A stretch of DNA of 64,000 nt from Pirellulales bacterium (GTDB lineage: Bacteria > Planctomycetota > Planctomycetia > Pirellulales > Thermoguttaceae). The translations under genes were made by a program, and so were the position numbers. Of the stretch, positions 25,414 through 33,605 are shown one piece after another (within the stretch, counting starts at the first letter, position 1; each line of letters starts with the position of its first letter). The notes below the pieces were generated by a model. That model was not told the origin of the DNA and did not search any database. It worked only from the letters and a program-made list of their open reading frames with translations. The DNA is taken from the NCBI GenBank assembly GCA_016936015.1, contig JAFGPV010000085.1, forward strand, positions 1 through 64,000, read 5' to 3'.

Positions 25414-26505
25414 ATGTCGCAGAATTCTCTCCGGCATCGGCCCTTGATTGAAGACCTTGTAGGTCACTCGGGGGAGATAATCCTGCCGGAGACGGCGGCG
25501 ATCCCCTGTGATCCATGGTCCGGCAGTCACCGCAGGCCGGGCGTCTTGCCGGCTTGTGCCGAAGGAACGGATGTCTCCCGGGAGCCGTGGTCGAAAGGCG
25601 AGAATCCGTTGCCGATCGTGGGCCGTTTTCCGGATTTGGACCGGTTATCGTCCGGCGGGCAAGACCCCGCTCCACAAAGCTCCCTTTCCGCCGCCGGCAC
25701 AAACGATCCGCCGTCCGAGCCCCAGGGGACTTCTCTCCGGCACGACCGGTGGCTCAATCCGAAGCTTTCGGCGCGCGTCCTGGGAGGAGCGGGACTGTTC
25801 CTGCTTATGGCGGCGATTGTACCCTTGCTTCTGCCTTCCAGCGAGAATTCGGATAAGGAATCCAATGCCGGCGGCGTGTCACCCGCCCCGACAACCGCCT
25901 CCGCGGCGGCAATTCCGACGCCGAAAAATGACTTTCCGGTTTGTATTGACCGCGTCAACCATGCGCCCGAAAAAACCGGGACATCCTCGATTTCATTCCC
26001 TGGTCCACTGGCGGTATCGCCTGACCCGCAAGCAACTCCGGCAGCGACCGCCGCCGGGAAGACCCCGGTCCTGTTGCAAGAAAAGGTCGGGACCGAAGTG
26101 CCTCGCGGCGCACCGGTCCTACAAACAGCCGACCGCCGGTCGGGAGTCTCGGACGGCGCTCCTTCAGTTGCCGTTCCTCCGCCGAAAAGTCCCCCGGCGT
26201 CCGGCCGGGAAACCGCTCCCGCCCAACCCGCCGAGAGCAATACCGACGCGGACTTCGTCCCGTGGCCCCGGTCGGCAAGCGACGTCCGCAACTCAGGAAA
26301 TCCCCCGTCGCAGCCTACTCCCCGAACCAACACGTCGCCTCTCGGCGGGCGGATGGCACTGAGACCGCCGCCCACGGCTCGGGCCGGCATTATGCAAAAT
26401 CCCTATTTCGAGCCGACTCCCTCCCCGCCGCCGGAGACTTCGGGCATCCCTTATCCCGTAACGGACAGGAGTTCAGGAATCGGTGAACGTGTCCTGACGC
26501 GGTAA
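25414..26505 (+). CDS. Single-pass, proline-rich membrane protein
   Basis: A 363-residue protein. The second ATG (25414) is chosen over 25408 because AGGGGGG lies 8 rather than 2 bases away. A cytoplasmic N-terminal half of ~115 residues is followed by one membrane helix (VLGGAGLFLLMAAIVPLLLP) near 125-145, then a Pro/Ser/Thr-rich external tail. No enzyme motif is visible. It precedes two ATPases that resemble those of exopolysaccharide/PEP-CTERM loci, so it may be a small envelope anchor for that machinery. The function is otherwise unknown. Confidence 0.65.
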   Translation: MSQNSLRHRPLIEDLVGHSGEIILPETAAIPCDPWSGSHRRPGVLPACAEGTDVSREPWSKGENPLPIVGRFPDLDRLSSGGQDPAPQSSLSAAGTNDPPSEPQGTSLRHDRWLNPKLSARVLGGAGLFLLMAAIVPLLLPSSENSDKESNAGGVSPAPTTASAAAIPTPKNDFPVCIDRVNHAPEKTGTSSISFPGPLAVSPDPQATPAATAAGKTPVLLQEKVGTEVPRGAPVLQTADRRSGVSDGAPSVAVPPPKSPPASGRETAPAQPAESNTDADFVPWPRSASDVRNSGNPPSQPTPRTNTSPLGGRMALRPPPTARAGIMQNPYFEPTPSPPPETSGIPYPVTDRSSGIGERVLTR

Positions 26506-26622
26506 GGAGTGTTAGGCAAGCCACGTCAGCAACGTTTATTGATCGAATGTTGAACGCTTCAATTTCAATCCGATCACCGATAGCGGTCACGGGAACGGCT
26601 ACTATATGGAGTACAACTTGGC

Positions 26623-27990
26623 ATGAGTACCATCGACCAGGCGTTCATCAAGGCTTACACCCAGCCGCCGAAGGGAAAAACCAAACCGCCTTCCAGGCCG
26701 AATGCTCAGGAACTGATGGCGGCGATTTCCCGGGAGAAGGCCTCCGGGGTGAGCGGCTCTCCGACCGAGGGTAAAAAAAAGGCCCCGCGGAAACCGTCCT
26801 CCAAACCGGCTGCGGTCGCTGCAACGAAAAAGAAATCATCCACGGCGGTCACGTCCCGAACGGAAAAGAAGACGGCGGCCAGCGCGTCAAAGACAAAAAA
26901 ATCGGCGGGGAAAAAACCTCTCGCTCCGCCGAGAACGGCGCCGCAGGGGCCCCAGGCTGCGGAGACCTCGTATCGGCTGGATCCCCCGCAAGGAAACTTG
27001 CCGGCGCCCCGGCTGATGCCGCTGAAGGCCGCCGCCTCGGCGGGCAAGGCTTCGCCCGGTGACACCCTATCCCTCCCCCCGCCCATTCCGCCGAATCCCG
27101 GGAAAACGTCACCCCCGCCGCCCCATATCCCCTTGGCCGAATCGCCGGCGCCTGCTCGGGAGGCGACGACCGGCACCGACCGGACGATCGCGGAAGGAAC
27201 GGAACACGGGGGGCAGGAAGGGGACGGTCCAATTTTTTCCTTAAAACAATCGGGACCGTCCCCGAGCCTTCGGCCGGTCGGGGAATTGCAGGATTTCCGT
27301 CCAGCGCTCCAGGTCGAGTATTTGTCCTGGCCGCACGATTGCGGGCGGCTGGAATCGGCAGCGGGCGCGGAAGTGGACCGGGTGGCCGACTGTCTGGAGA
27401 ACGCCCGCCGCGAGGGCAAAACGCTCTTCGGATTTGCCGCGATCCGTCCCGGCGAAGGAGTGACCACGCTGTTGCTTGCCGCCGCCAAGCGGCTCATCGA
27501 GCGGGGGCATCGCCTGCTGCTGGCGGACGCGGACACGGCCGTGCCGCAGTTGGCTCGGCGTCTGGGCATCCTGCCGCAGGTCGGCTGGGAAGAGGCGCTG
27601 GCCGGGCGGCTGTCGCTGGCGGAGGCGGCCGTGGAGTCGCTCCAGGAAGGGAGCGTCGTGCTGCCGCTGCGAAGCGCCATCGCCCGGGAGACGTGGGATG
27701 CCGACGTCCGGCTCCGTTGGACGGAAGCCTTTCTGACGCTCCGGGGGCATTTCGATTTCGGGCTGGCCGATCTGGGCGCCTGGGAGCGATCGCCCTGGGC
27801 CGGCGGCGGGAAGCGGGAATCCACGCCCGGGGGCCTCGACGCCGTCCTCCTGGTCCGCCATCCTCAAAAAACCGCTTACGAGGAACTTCTCAACGTCCAA
27901 CAACAATTCCTGCAGGCCGGAACGCCGGTGTTAGGAGTGGTGGAGAACTATGTACGAGAAATACTGGCAGCTTCGGCAAAAACCGTTTGA
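26623..27990 (+). CDS. BY-kinase/ParA-like ATPase domain with long disordered N-terminus
   Basis: A 455-residue protein. Residues 1-200 are Lys/Ala/Pro-rich (KKKAPRKPSSKPAAVAATKK) and likely disordered. From ~255 a MinD/CpsD-like fold begins: LFGFAAIRPGEGVTTLLLAA stands where tyrosine autokinases carry a Walker A, and HRLLLADADTAVPQLARRLG matches Walker A'. The phosphate loop has V in place of the invariant K, so nucleotide binding may be weak or lost. No Tyr cluster ends the protein. Residues ~200-214 come from an in-frame repeat. It overlaps the ExeA-like ATPase gene by 41 bases, which points to a joint role in polysaccharide export or sensing. Confidence 0.72.
   Translation: MSTIDQAFIKAYTQPPKGKTKPPSRPNAQELMAAISREKASGVSGSPTEGKKKAPRKPSSKPAAVAATKKKSSTAVTSRTEKKTAASASKTKKSAGKKPLAPPRTAPQGPQAAETSYRLDPPQGNLPAPRLMPLKAAASAGKASPGDTLSLPPPIPPNPGKTSPPPPHIPLAESPAPAREATTGTDRTIAEGTEHGGQEGDGPIFSLKQSGPSPSLRPVGELQDFRPALQVEYLSWPHDCGRLESAAGAEVDRVADCLENARREGKTLFGFAAIRPGEGVTTLLLAAAKRLIERGHRLLLADADTAVPQLARRLGILPQVGWEEALAGRLSLAEAAVESLQEGSVVLPLRSAIARETWDADVRLRWTEAFLTLRGHFDFGLADLGAWERSPWAGGGKRESTPGGLDAVLLVRHPQKTAYEELLNVQQQFLQAGTPVLGVVENYVREILAASAKTV
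27220..27263. repeat. In-frame GGGGACGGTCC repeat within the BY-kinase-like gene
   Basis: GGGGACGGTCC (27220-27230) and GGGACCGTCCCC (27252-27263) form a hairpin around an AT-rich loop. It encodes the linker GPIFSLKQSGPSPS. Same family as 24459-24502 and 43859-43900. Confidence 0.85.
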
Positions 27991-28771
27991 GCCGGGCGTC
28001 GATCCGAAGTTTTATTACCCGGGCGAGTCGCACCAGGCGGCGCTCTTGAAGTTGCGCTACGCTTTGGAGAACCGCCGGGGCGGGGCGCTGTTGACCGGCC
28101 CGGCGGGGATCGGAAAGACCTTGCTGACGGCGCTGCTGCGCGACGCGCTGGGCGAGGCGTTTACGCCGTTCGTGCACCTCGTCTTCCCCCAGTTGACTCC
28201 GCCGGAACTGTTGGCCTACGCGGCCGACGCCCTGGAGGGTTCTCCCGGCGCCGTCGCGCCGGAGGCCGCGCCGCGGAACCTGCAGCGGATCGAGGCGTTC
28301 CTGGCGGGAAACTCTCGGAAGGGGCGGCACGCGGTGCTGGTCGTCGACGAGGCCCAACTGATCGATTCGGCGGCAACCTTCGAGACCCTGCGGCTGTTGA
28401 TGAATTTCACGACGGACGGAACTCCCGCCTGGACGTTGCTCCTGGCCGGTCAGCCCGCCTTGCTGCCCGTGCTGGGGCGGATGCCGCATTGGGAAGAGCG
28501 CTTCGCGGTGAAATGCCTGCTCCGGCCGCTGACGTTGGAAGAAACGGCCTCTTACGTGAATCACCGTCTCCAGGTGGCCGGAGCCAAACGGACGATCGTC
28601 GACGCGGACGCCTTTCCCACGCTGCACGAACTGACGCACGGCCTGCCGCGGCGGATCAACCGCCTTTGCGACCTGGCCCTGCTGATCGGCTACGCCGAGG
28701 AACAGAAGACCCTGGGCGCCGCCCACTTCGAATCCGTCTGCCGCGAATTGGTGACCGTCGAGCCGGAATAG
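27950..28771 (+). CDS. ExeA-like AAA ATPase (PEP-CTERM/exopolysaccharide locus type)
   Basis: A 273-residue AAA protein. The start MYEKYWQLRQKPFEPGVDPKF is typical of this family; Walker A GPAGIGKT is at ~47-54, Walker B AVLVVDEAQL near 128, and sensor-like LLLAGQPALLP near 165. Members are found beside exosortase/PEP-CTERM and capsule genes (putative secretion ATPase) and in type II secretion (ExeA/GspA). GGAG precedes the ATG, which lies inside the end of the previous gene. A PEP-CTERM protein is encoded 6 kb away, but no exosortase gene is in the window. Confidence 0.88.
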   Translation: MYEKYWQLRQKPFEPGVDPKFYYPGESHQAALLKLRYALENRRGGALLTGPAGIGKTLLTALLRDALGEAFTPFVHLVFPQLTPPELLAYAADALEGSPGAVAPEAAPRNLQRIEAFLAGNSRKGRHAVLVVDEAQLIDSAATFETLRLLMNFTTDGTPAWTLLLAGQPALLPVLGRMPHWEERFAVKCLLRPLTLEETASYVNHRLQVAGAKRTIVDADAFPTLHELTHGLPRRINRLCDLALLIGYAEEQKTLGAAHFESVCRELVTVEPE

Positions 28772-28777
28772 TTCTGA

Positions 28778-28893
28778 GGGATTGGGGATTAGGGATTGAA
28801 TGATTTTTCAAGCCGCTTGCGGCTTCGCATTCATCTTCTATCGATGCATCGAACTGCTAATCCCCAATCCCCAATCCCTAATCCCCAATTCCC
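28778..28893. repeat. GGGATTGGGGATTAGGGATT inverted repeat before cheB
   Basis: Left arm 28778-28797; right arm 28873-28893, complementary apart from one extra base. The right arm ends directly at the cheB ATG, the same arrangement as at 2701-2784. A second small hairpin (AAGCCGC/GCGGCTT) lies in the loop. Confidence 0.85.
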
Positions 28894-29979
28894 ATGGCCG
28901 CCAAAACGATCCGTGTCCTGGTGGTGGACGACTCGGCCGTGTGCCGCCGGATACTGACCGACCTGATCGACGGGGCGCCGGGGATGCACGTCGTGGGCAC
29001 GGCGGCCGACGGCCGGGAGGCCGTCGAGCGTGCCGGGACGTTGCTGCCCGACGTCGTGACGCTCGACGTGCAAATGCCCTGGATGAACGGCCTGGCGACG
29101 CTGGACGCCCTCTTCCAACGCCGCCCGCTGCCCGTCGTCATGGTTAGCTCGCTGACGAAGCTCGGGGCGAACGTCACGCTGGATGCCCTGGAGCACGGGG
29201 CGCTGGATTACGTCCCGAAGCCGGAGTACGGCGTGGATCTGCGGTCCGCCATCGAGGAGGAGTTGATCCGCAAGATCCGCATGGCGGCCGGCGCCGACGT
29301 ACGGCGGATCCTGGCGCTGCGGGCGGAGCGGAAACGCCGTCGCGCCGAGCGTCCGGCGCCGGTGAAGCAGGCGCCGGCCGAAGCGCCCGGCGACGAGTTG
29401 GCCGAGCAGTGCATCGCAATCGGGATCTCGACCGGGGGGCCGCCGGCGCTCAGCGCGCTGTTCGAAGAGTTGAAGCCGCCGTTGCCGCCAATTGCCGTCG
29501 TGCAGCACATGCCCCCGAATTTCACCAAGCCCCTGGCCTGGCGGCTAAACGCCCTTAGCGCGTTGAGCATCAAGGAGGCGGAGGCCGGCGACGCGCTGCG
29601 GCCTAATCACGTGCTGATCGCCCCCGGCGGCCGACACTTGCTGCTCCGCCGGGCCGGTGCCGCGGTCTGCGCCGCGCTGGACGACGGTCCGCCGCAAAGC
29701 GGCCACAAGCCGTCGGCCGACGTGCTCCTGCAATCGGCCGCCGAAATCTACGCCGACCGCTGCCTGGGCGTGATCATGACCGGCATGGGCCGCGACGGCG
29801 CCGACGGATGCCGCGCCGTCCGCCGGCGCGGCGGTTTCGTCCTCGGCCAGGACGAGGCCTCCTCCGACGTCTACGGCATGAACAAAGTCGCCTTCACCGA
29901 GGGCAACGTCGATCGGCAATTCTCCCTCGGAGACGCCGCCGCCGCCATCACCCGGGAAGCGCGGCGGATGAGAAAATAG
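28894..29979 (+). CDS. cheB: Chemotaxis-type protein-glutamate methylesterase/deamidase CheB
   Basis: A 361-residue two-domain protein. REC domain: acidic D12-D13, phosphoacceptor D58 in TLDVQMP, and K109 in YVPKP. After a basic linker comes the methylesterase domain with its full triad: S179 in GISTGGP, H205 in VVQHMPP and D301 in MTGMGRDGADG. It should remove methyl esters from, or deamidate, glutamates of chemoreceptors when phosphorylated. No cheA, cheR or receptor gene is nearby, so its array lies elsewhere or it serves a non-motility Che-like pathway. The start lacks a Shine-Dalgarno sequence and follows an inverted repeat. Confidence 0.94.
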   Translation: MAAKTIRVLVVDDSAVCRRILTDLIDGAPGMHVVGTAADGREAVERAGTLLPDVVTLDVQMPWMNGLATLDALFQRRPLPVVMVSSLTKLGANVTLDALEHGALDYVPKPEYGVDLRSAIEEELIRKIRMAAGADVRRILALRAERKRRRAERPAPVKQAPAEAPGDELAEQCIAIGISTGGPPALSALFEELKPPLPPIAVVQHMPPNFTKPLAWRLNALSALSIKEAEAGDALRPNHVLIAPGGRHLLLRRAGAAVCAALDDGPPQSGHKPSADVLLQSAAEIYADRCLGVIMTGMGRDGADGCRAVRRRGGFVLGQDEASSDVYGMNKVAFTEGNVDRQFSLGDAAAAITREARRMRK

Positions 29980-30028
29980 GGATAAGGGATGAAGGATGAA
30001 TAGATTCATCCCTCATCCTATTATCCCT
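29978..30028. repeat. AGGGATAAGGGATGAAGG inverted repeat between convergent genes
   Basis: The arms at 29978-30001 and 30004-30028 are largely complementary (GGGATGAA/TTCATCCC core). They overlap the stop codons of both cheB and the FHA gene, so the repeat supplies the last codons of the FHA protein. A bidirectional terminator role is possible. CATCCCTCATCCCT units of the same kind occur within the protoporphyrinogen oxidase gene. Confidence 0.75.
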
Positions 30029-30695
30029 CCGGCTCGCCGATTTCGCGTAAATAGTGGGCCAGCCGGTCTTGCAGGTCGATGAGATTCTGCCACTGCCGGG
30101 CGTCGAGGGTTACGCGGTCGGTCTTGCCCTTCGAACGGACCGAATCGATCAGGCTCCGGATCCGCATGTGCAGATAGTGCAGCAGTTCGGCCAGTTGCGC
30201 GAGTTGGCCGGGCCGAAGCTCCTCGGGCAGTTCCGGCGGCATCAGGGTGTGCAGCACGGTCCGGGCGTCCAGCTCGCCGCTGAGGTGCAATTCCACGTCG
30301 AGCGAAACCGAGCCGGAATCCCGGTCCATTTCCTCGGCGTTCATCGTCACGCCCTCCGCGAGATCCGCTCCGCGCATCTCGGCCAGCCGTCGGGCGATCT
30401 CTTCCCGCGATCCGTAGATCAAGACCGTCCGCCCCAGGGCGATCACGTCGCCCGGGTGCAGCACCCATAGCTGCACGCTCTCGCCGTTGACCCGCGTGCC
30501 GTTGGTGCTCTCCAGGTCGGTCAGGACGATCTTCTCGGCGTCCTCCTGGATTTTCAAATGGTACCGACTGATCCGCTCGTCGTTCAGTTGGACGGCGTTT
30601 CCTTCCTCGCGGCCGACCGTCAGCGGGGTCGGGACTTCGGTAAACTCCCGGCCCCGATCCGCACCGTCGATGATTCGTAAAGTAATCAGCGCCAT
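30021..30695 (-). CDS. FHA domain protein
   Basis: A 224-residue protein from the ATG at 30693-30695 (MALITLRIIDGADRGREF); a longer frame to 30923 adds 76 residues without family character. The forkhead-associated domain covers ~1-100 with its phosphothreonine-binding residues: GREEGN, then ERISRYHLKI and STNGTRVNGE. The remaining ~120 residues are helical and may dimerise or bind a partner. FHA proteins read Ser/Thr phosphorylation, but no kinase gene is adjacent. The start lacks a clear ribosome-binding site. Confidence 0.9.
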   Translation of the reverse strand: MALITLRIIDGADRGREFTEVPTPLTVGREEGNAVQLNDERISRYHLKIQEDAEKIVLTDLESTNGTRVNGESVQLWVLHPGDVIALGRTVLIYGSREEIARRLAEMRGADLAEGVTMNAEEMDRDSGSVSLDVELHLSGELDARTVLHTLMPPELPEELRPGQLAQLAELLHYLHMRIRSLIDSVRSKGKTDRVTLDARQWQNLIDLQDRLAHYLREIGEPEG

Positions 30696-31044
30696 GATTA
30701 GATTTTTAACACGGGTTTCAAGCGAGGTCAAGTTGGGGAGCCTCAGGCAAGGCAAGTTATTAGCGACGCTTTCCGGATTCCCGAAATGCCGCTGATCCGT
30801 CAGGCAACGCCCCGCGAAAGCAATCGCGGGGGGAAAATGGGGGCCGGTTCCACCCCCGCGATCGCCGTCGCGGGGTGTTGCGGCGGCCTGAACGATTCGG
30901 GGATCTATCCACACCGACGGCACATGTCGATGGACGCCGGCCGCAAGCGGCCGGGCTAAACATCGGATCTATTCTCTTAGCAGGAATTCACTTTTTCATC
31001 TATAATCAATGTTGGTTTCTTGGAGAAAGCAGAGGAACACGATC
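30696..31044. other. Intergenic region with perfect hairpin 30937-30954
   Basis: It holds CCGGCCGC-AA-GCGGCCGG (30937-30954, perfect 8-bp stem) and, near 31001, a TATAAT word that may be the -10 box of the GH43-like gene; no good -35 box is visible. No gene is seen. Confidence 0.55.
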
Positions 31045-32151
31045 ATGCTGAACAAGTCGAAGGCCGGGTGGTTCATTGTGGCTCTTTCGCTTTGCGGCAT
31101 GGCCGGGCATTATTCAACGTCCGATGCGGCCGCCGAGGAGAAGCCTTTGTATTCCCAGGAGGAAACGGCCGATTTTTGCAAGCGGTTTCAGATTGCTCCG
31201 ATCGAGTTCCATTTCCCCAAGCAGTCGTTTTTGGAGGCCGGTTACGCGCCGCCGGGTGGGTATGTGAAGGATTTCGGTGTCATCAAGCACGATGGGCGGT
31301 ATCATCTTTTTCACATCGACGGCCGGCCCACGGAGCGGTGCTGCGAGTCGGGCAATGAGATTTCCTTCGGGCACGCCAGCACGGCCGACCTGCGACATTG
31401 GATCCGCCACCGGATGCCCTTGGCCGTGGGCGATCGCCCTTGGGAAAACGAGCACGTCTGGACGCCCTTCGTGACCGAGTGGCAGGGGCGGTACTACATG
31501 TTCTACATGGCCGGCGGCCGGCACACGCCCGGCGTGCTGACGTACGCCGTCTCGGACGATCTGGAGACCTGGACCAAGTGGCCGGGCGGGGCCATCCAGA
31601 CGGCCGGCGGGCGCGATCCGTTCGTCCGGATCGCCGACGGCGTGATCTACCTCTACTTCACCGCCAACGCCGGCGGCATCGAAGTGGTCACCAGCCGCGA
31701 CATGCAAAAGTGGAGTCAGGCGAAAACCGTCTATCGCAATCCGCAGCGTCTTCCCGCCGAATCCAGCTCGGTCCACCGCCGCAACGGCCGATGGGTGCTC
31801 TGGTTCAACGATTACATTCATTGCGCCGATCCGAGCGGCGATTTCCGCCCGGGGTACGTGTTTTCCGACGATCCCCTGAAGTTCGACCCGCAGCAACTCC
31901 GGGTCTTCAAGTTCACCACGCCGCTGCCGACGAAGTACGGCCCCCACGACTGGCTGGAAAAGCGGCCCATTCCCGTGAGCATCGAGCTGCTGGAGAAGGG
32001 CGAGAACACCTGGCTGGTGACCTACTTCCGCTGGCACCTCGATCGGTTCCGCCTCTTGATCGGCGCCCTGCATTGGGACACCGATCCGGCGAGCATCGAA
32101 GAGATCGTCACGCCCCAGCGGTTGAAGGAAGTCCGGGCGAAGATGCAGTAG
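31045..32151 (+). CDS. Secreted GH43/GH32-like five-bladed beta-propeller hydrolase
   Basis: The protein is 368 residues from the ATG at 31045, which has AGAGGAA upstream and gives a clean signal peptide (KAGWFIVALSLCGMAGHYS); the frame opens 12 codons earlier. Propeller features of clan GH-F/GH-J are visible: VKDFGVIKHDGRYHLFHI with a likely catalytic Asp, HASTADLRHWIRH, WTPFVTEWQGRYYMFYMAGG and YAVSDDLETWTKW, then GRDPFVRIADGVIYLYFTA. It probably hydrolyses a plant- or algal-type glycan in the periplasm or outside. A pseudo-enzyme is possible, since not all three acidic residues can be placed with certainty. Confidence 0.78.
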   Translation: MLNKSKAGWFIVALSLCGMAGHYSTSDAAAEEKPLYSQEETADFCKRFQIAPIEFHFPKQSFLEAGYAPPGGYVKDFGVIKHDGRYHLFHIDGRPTERCCESGNEISFGHASTADLRHWIRHRMPLAVGDRPWENEHVWTPFVTEWQGRYYMFYMAGGRHTPGVLTYAVSDDLETWTKWPGGAIQTAGGRDPFVRIADGVIYLYFTANAGGIEVVTSRDMQKWSQAKTVYRNPQRLPAESSSVHRRNGRWVLWFNDYIHCADPSGDFRPGYVFSDDPLKFDPQQLRVFKFTTPLPTKYGPHDWLEKRPIPVSIELLEKGENTWLVTYFRWHLDRFRLLIGALHWDTDPASIEEIVTPQRLKEVRAKMQ

Positions 32152-32220
32152 GGTGAGTTGACCTTCCCGGTGAATGGTCTTCTTGATTCTCTTTGCCGTT
32201 ATTAATTGTTTCTCCTTTTC

Positions 32221-32943
32221 GGGCTGAATATTTGCACAAGAGGGGGTCTTCAAGTGCCGGTTTTTACGGGACGTCGAGTGAATTGTTGTGGGTGGCTGGA
32301 AGAGCACGGCGCGACAATAAAGGTGGTTTTTCCCATGTTTTTTGATGTTTTGCGAATTTTTGCACCGTTCCGATAAAGCGAGTTTTTGACGTTTTTCAAT
32401 CCACAAAGTGAAGCCGTTATGTGTTTTTTTCGAGGAATTCAGGTTTTTTGGGGTGGAATTTTTGCCGGTGGGGTTTGGGGAGGGATGGAATTGTTGCTCG
32501 CCGGCAGGACACCGGCGGAGCCCGTGGCACACGAGCGGACGAGTTGGGAAACGCGTCCAACGGGTTTGGTCAACGGGCATGGCGTTTGGACAATTTCGGG
32601 TGAGAAAGGGCCTCATTGGTAGGGGTTGGATTATCGAAAGAAGTATTCCGGCGTGGCATCTCTCTTTCTCGCATATTCTCGAAGGGGCCATGGGAATGGG
32701 AGGGCGCATCGTATTCACGCAGGAGGGGTAGGATTCGGATCGAGTTTTGCAGGAAGAACCGCGGACGGCGGAGCCGTCTATTGATGCCGATGCAGCCCAT
32801 GATCGTTGTTCCACCGCAAACACGGCTGTTCCAGCCGAGTTTGCTGGTTTTTTGGCCGTGGAACGGTTCATTGGCAATGCAGGTCTTAATAATTGCAAAT
32901 TGGTCATTGCAAATTTCAAATTGCAAATTGGAGGACGTGCAGG
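32221..32943 (-). repeat. Dispersed repeat, copy C
   Basis: The reverse complement matches copy A over most of its length, including the CAATTTGCAATTTG end at 32900-32943, the hairpin at 32816-32844 and the CAACAATTC-type far end. A segment of ~150 bases (32600-32755) is not shared with copy A and looks like an internal insertion or replacement. It follows the GH43-like gene by 70 bases. Confidence 0.8.
32816..32853 (+). terminator. Terminator-like hairpin conserved in repeat copies
   Basis: GCAAAC-A-CGGCT, loop GTTCC, AGCCG-A-GTTTGC (32816-32844), then TGG and six T (32848-32853). The same hairpin and T-run are intact at 33146-33183 and, on the minus strand, at 84-121 with one change. The form is that of a rho-independent terminator, or of the end of a small RNA. 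It would stop transcripts leaving the GH43-like gene. Confidence 0.6.
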
Positions 32944-32969
32944 ATACGGAATTCTCAGGTTCTCAAACT

Positions 32970-33281
32970 GTAAACGCCACCACGGGGTTTATCCCCGTGG
33001 ATCGATGATTGGCCGCTAAAGACGACGTTTTCCATCCTTTCTCTCTGTTTTTGTGGAGTTTGCCCGGCCCGAGGCCGGGCAAACTCCACAAAAACAAGAA
33101 CTATCCTTTATTGATGCCGATGCAGCCCATGATCGTTGTTCCACCGCAAACACGGCTGTTCCAGCCGAGTTTGCTGGTTTTTTGGCCGCGGAACGGTTCA
33201 TTGACAATGCAGGGCTGAATAAGCCCGTTTTTTAGTGGCCAATCATCGCCCCACCGGCACGAGGCCGGTGGAGGCGTTAAC
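32970..33281. mobile_element. REP-pair-bounded element containing repeat copy D
   Basis: Two related ~51-base units lie in inverted orientation at 32970-33020 and 33231-33281. Each has a variable hairpin (CCACGGGG/CCCCGTGG on the left, CCACCGG/CCGGTGG on the right) and a conserved end CGATGATTGGCC-R-CTAAA (17 of 18 identical). Between them lie a perfect 22-bp inverted repeat (33048-33094) and copy D of the dispersed repeat (33105-33215). This is the arrangement of a bacterial interspersed mosaic element, of the type moved by RAYT transposases. A RAYT remnant lies 220 bases away. Confidence 0.72.
33048..33094. repeat. Perfect 22-bp inverted repeat with 3-base loop
   Basis: The left arm begins TTTTTGTGGAGTTTGCCCGG, the loop is CGA, and the right arm is its exact complement ending in AAAAA. 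In RNA form it resembles a bidirectional terminator (A-run before, T-run after on either strand). Confidence 0.9.
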
Positions 33282-33500
33282 AGTGTGAGTTAGGTTCCGG
33301 GGGACGGTCCTGAATGTTTGCTCGAATATACTGTACATATATACACGTATCTTGTCAAGCGGAGAATTCGCTCTTTTGGAAAACGCAACGATTTACAGCC
33401 TAAAGAGATGCGGCGTGATCCGCAGGGGGGTGGCCATTTTTCCAGATCCGGGAGGCGTTATGGATAAGGAGTTGCGAGGAGTTCGGTAGCCCGAAGGGCT
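33282..33500. other. Accessory intergenic segment with the TGTACATATATACAC word
   Basis: No gene is seen. A GGGGGACGGTCC half-repeat lies at 33300-33311. The 15-mer found upstream of the HTH gene recurs at 33332-33346. Confidence 0.5.
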
Positions 33501-33605
33501 TTACAATAGGATAACGGCTTTTCGTGACTGGCAAGGTCCTGATGGAGTCACCGCAGTTACGTGAGGAGGCCAACCGGGAATGAGCAAGCGTGCCAATCGA
33601 GCCAT
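33501..33605 (-). pseudogene. RAYT (TnpA_REP) transposase remnant, N-terminal fragment
   Basis: From the ATG at 33603-33605 the frame reads MARLARLLIPGWPPHVT, the conserved start of REP-associated tyrosine transposases, then loses similarity and stops after ~34 codons. The ~40 bases upstream of its ATG (GACGCGCGATGC...GGCAGTCTCCGGGC) are nearly the same as those upstream of the second remnant at 35641. The HUH catalytic core is absent. Confidence 0.65.

Noticed and set aside
31114-32919. A 601-codon minus-strand frame
   Set aside because: It runs through repeat copy C and then backward through the GH43-like gene, whose plus-strand protein is clearly real.
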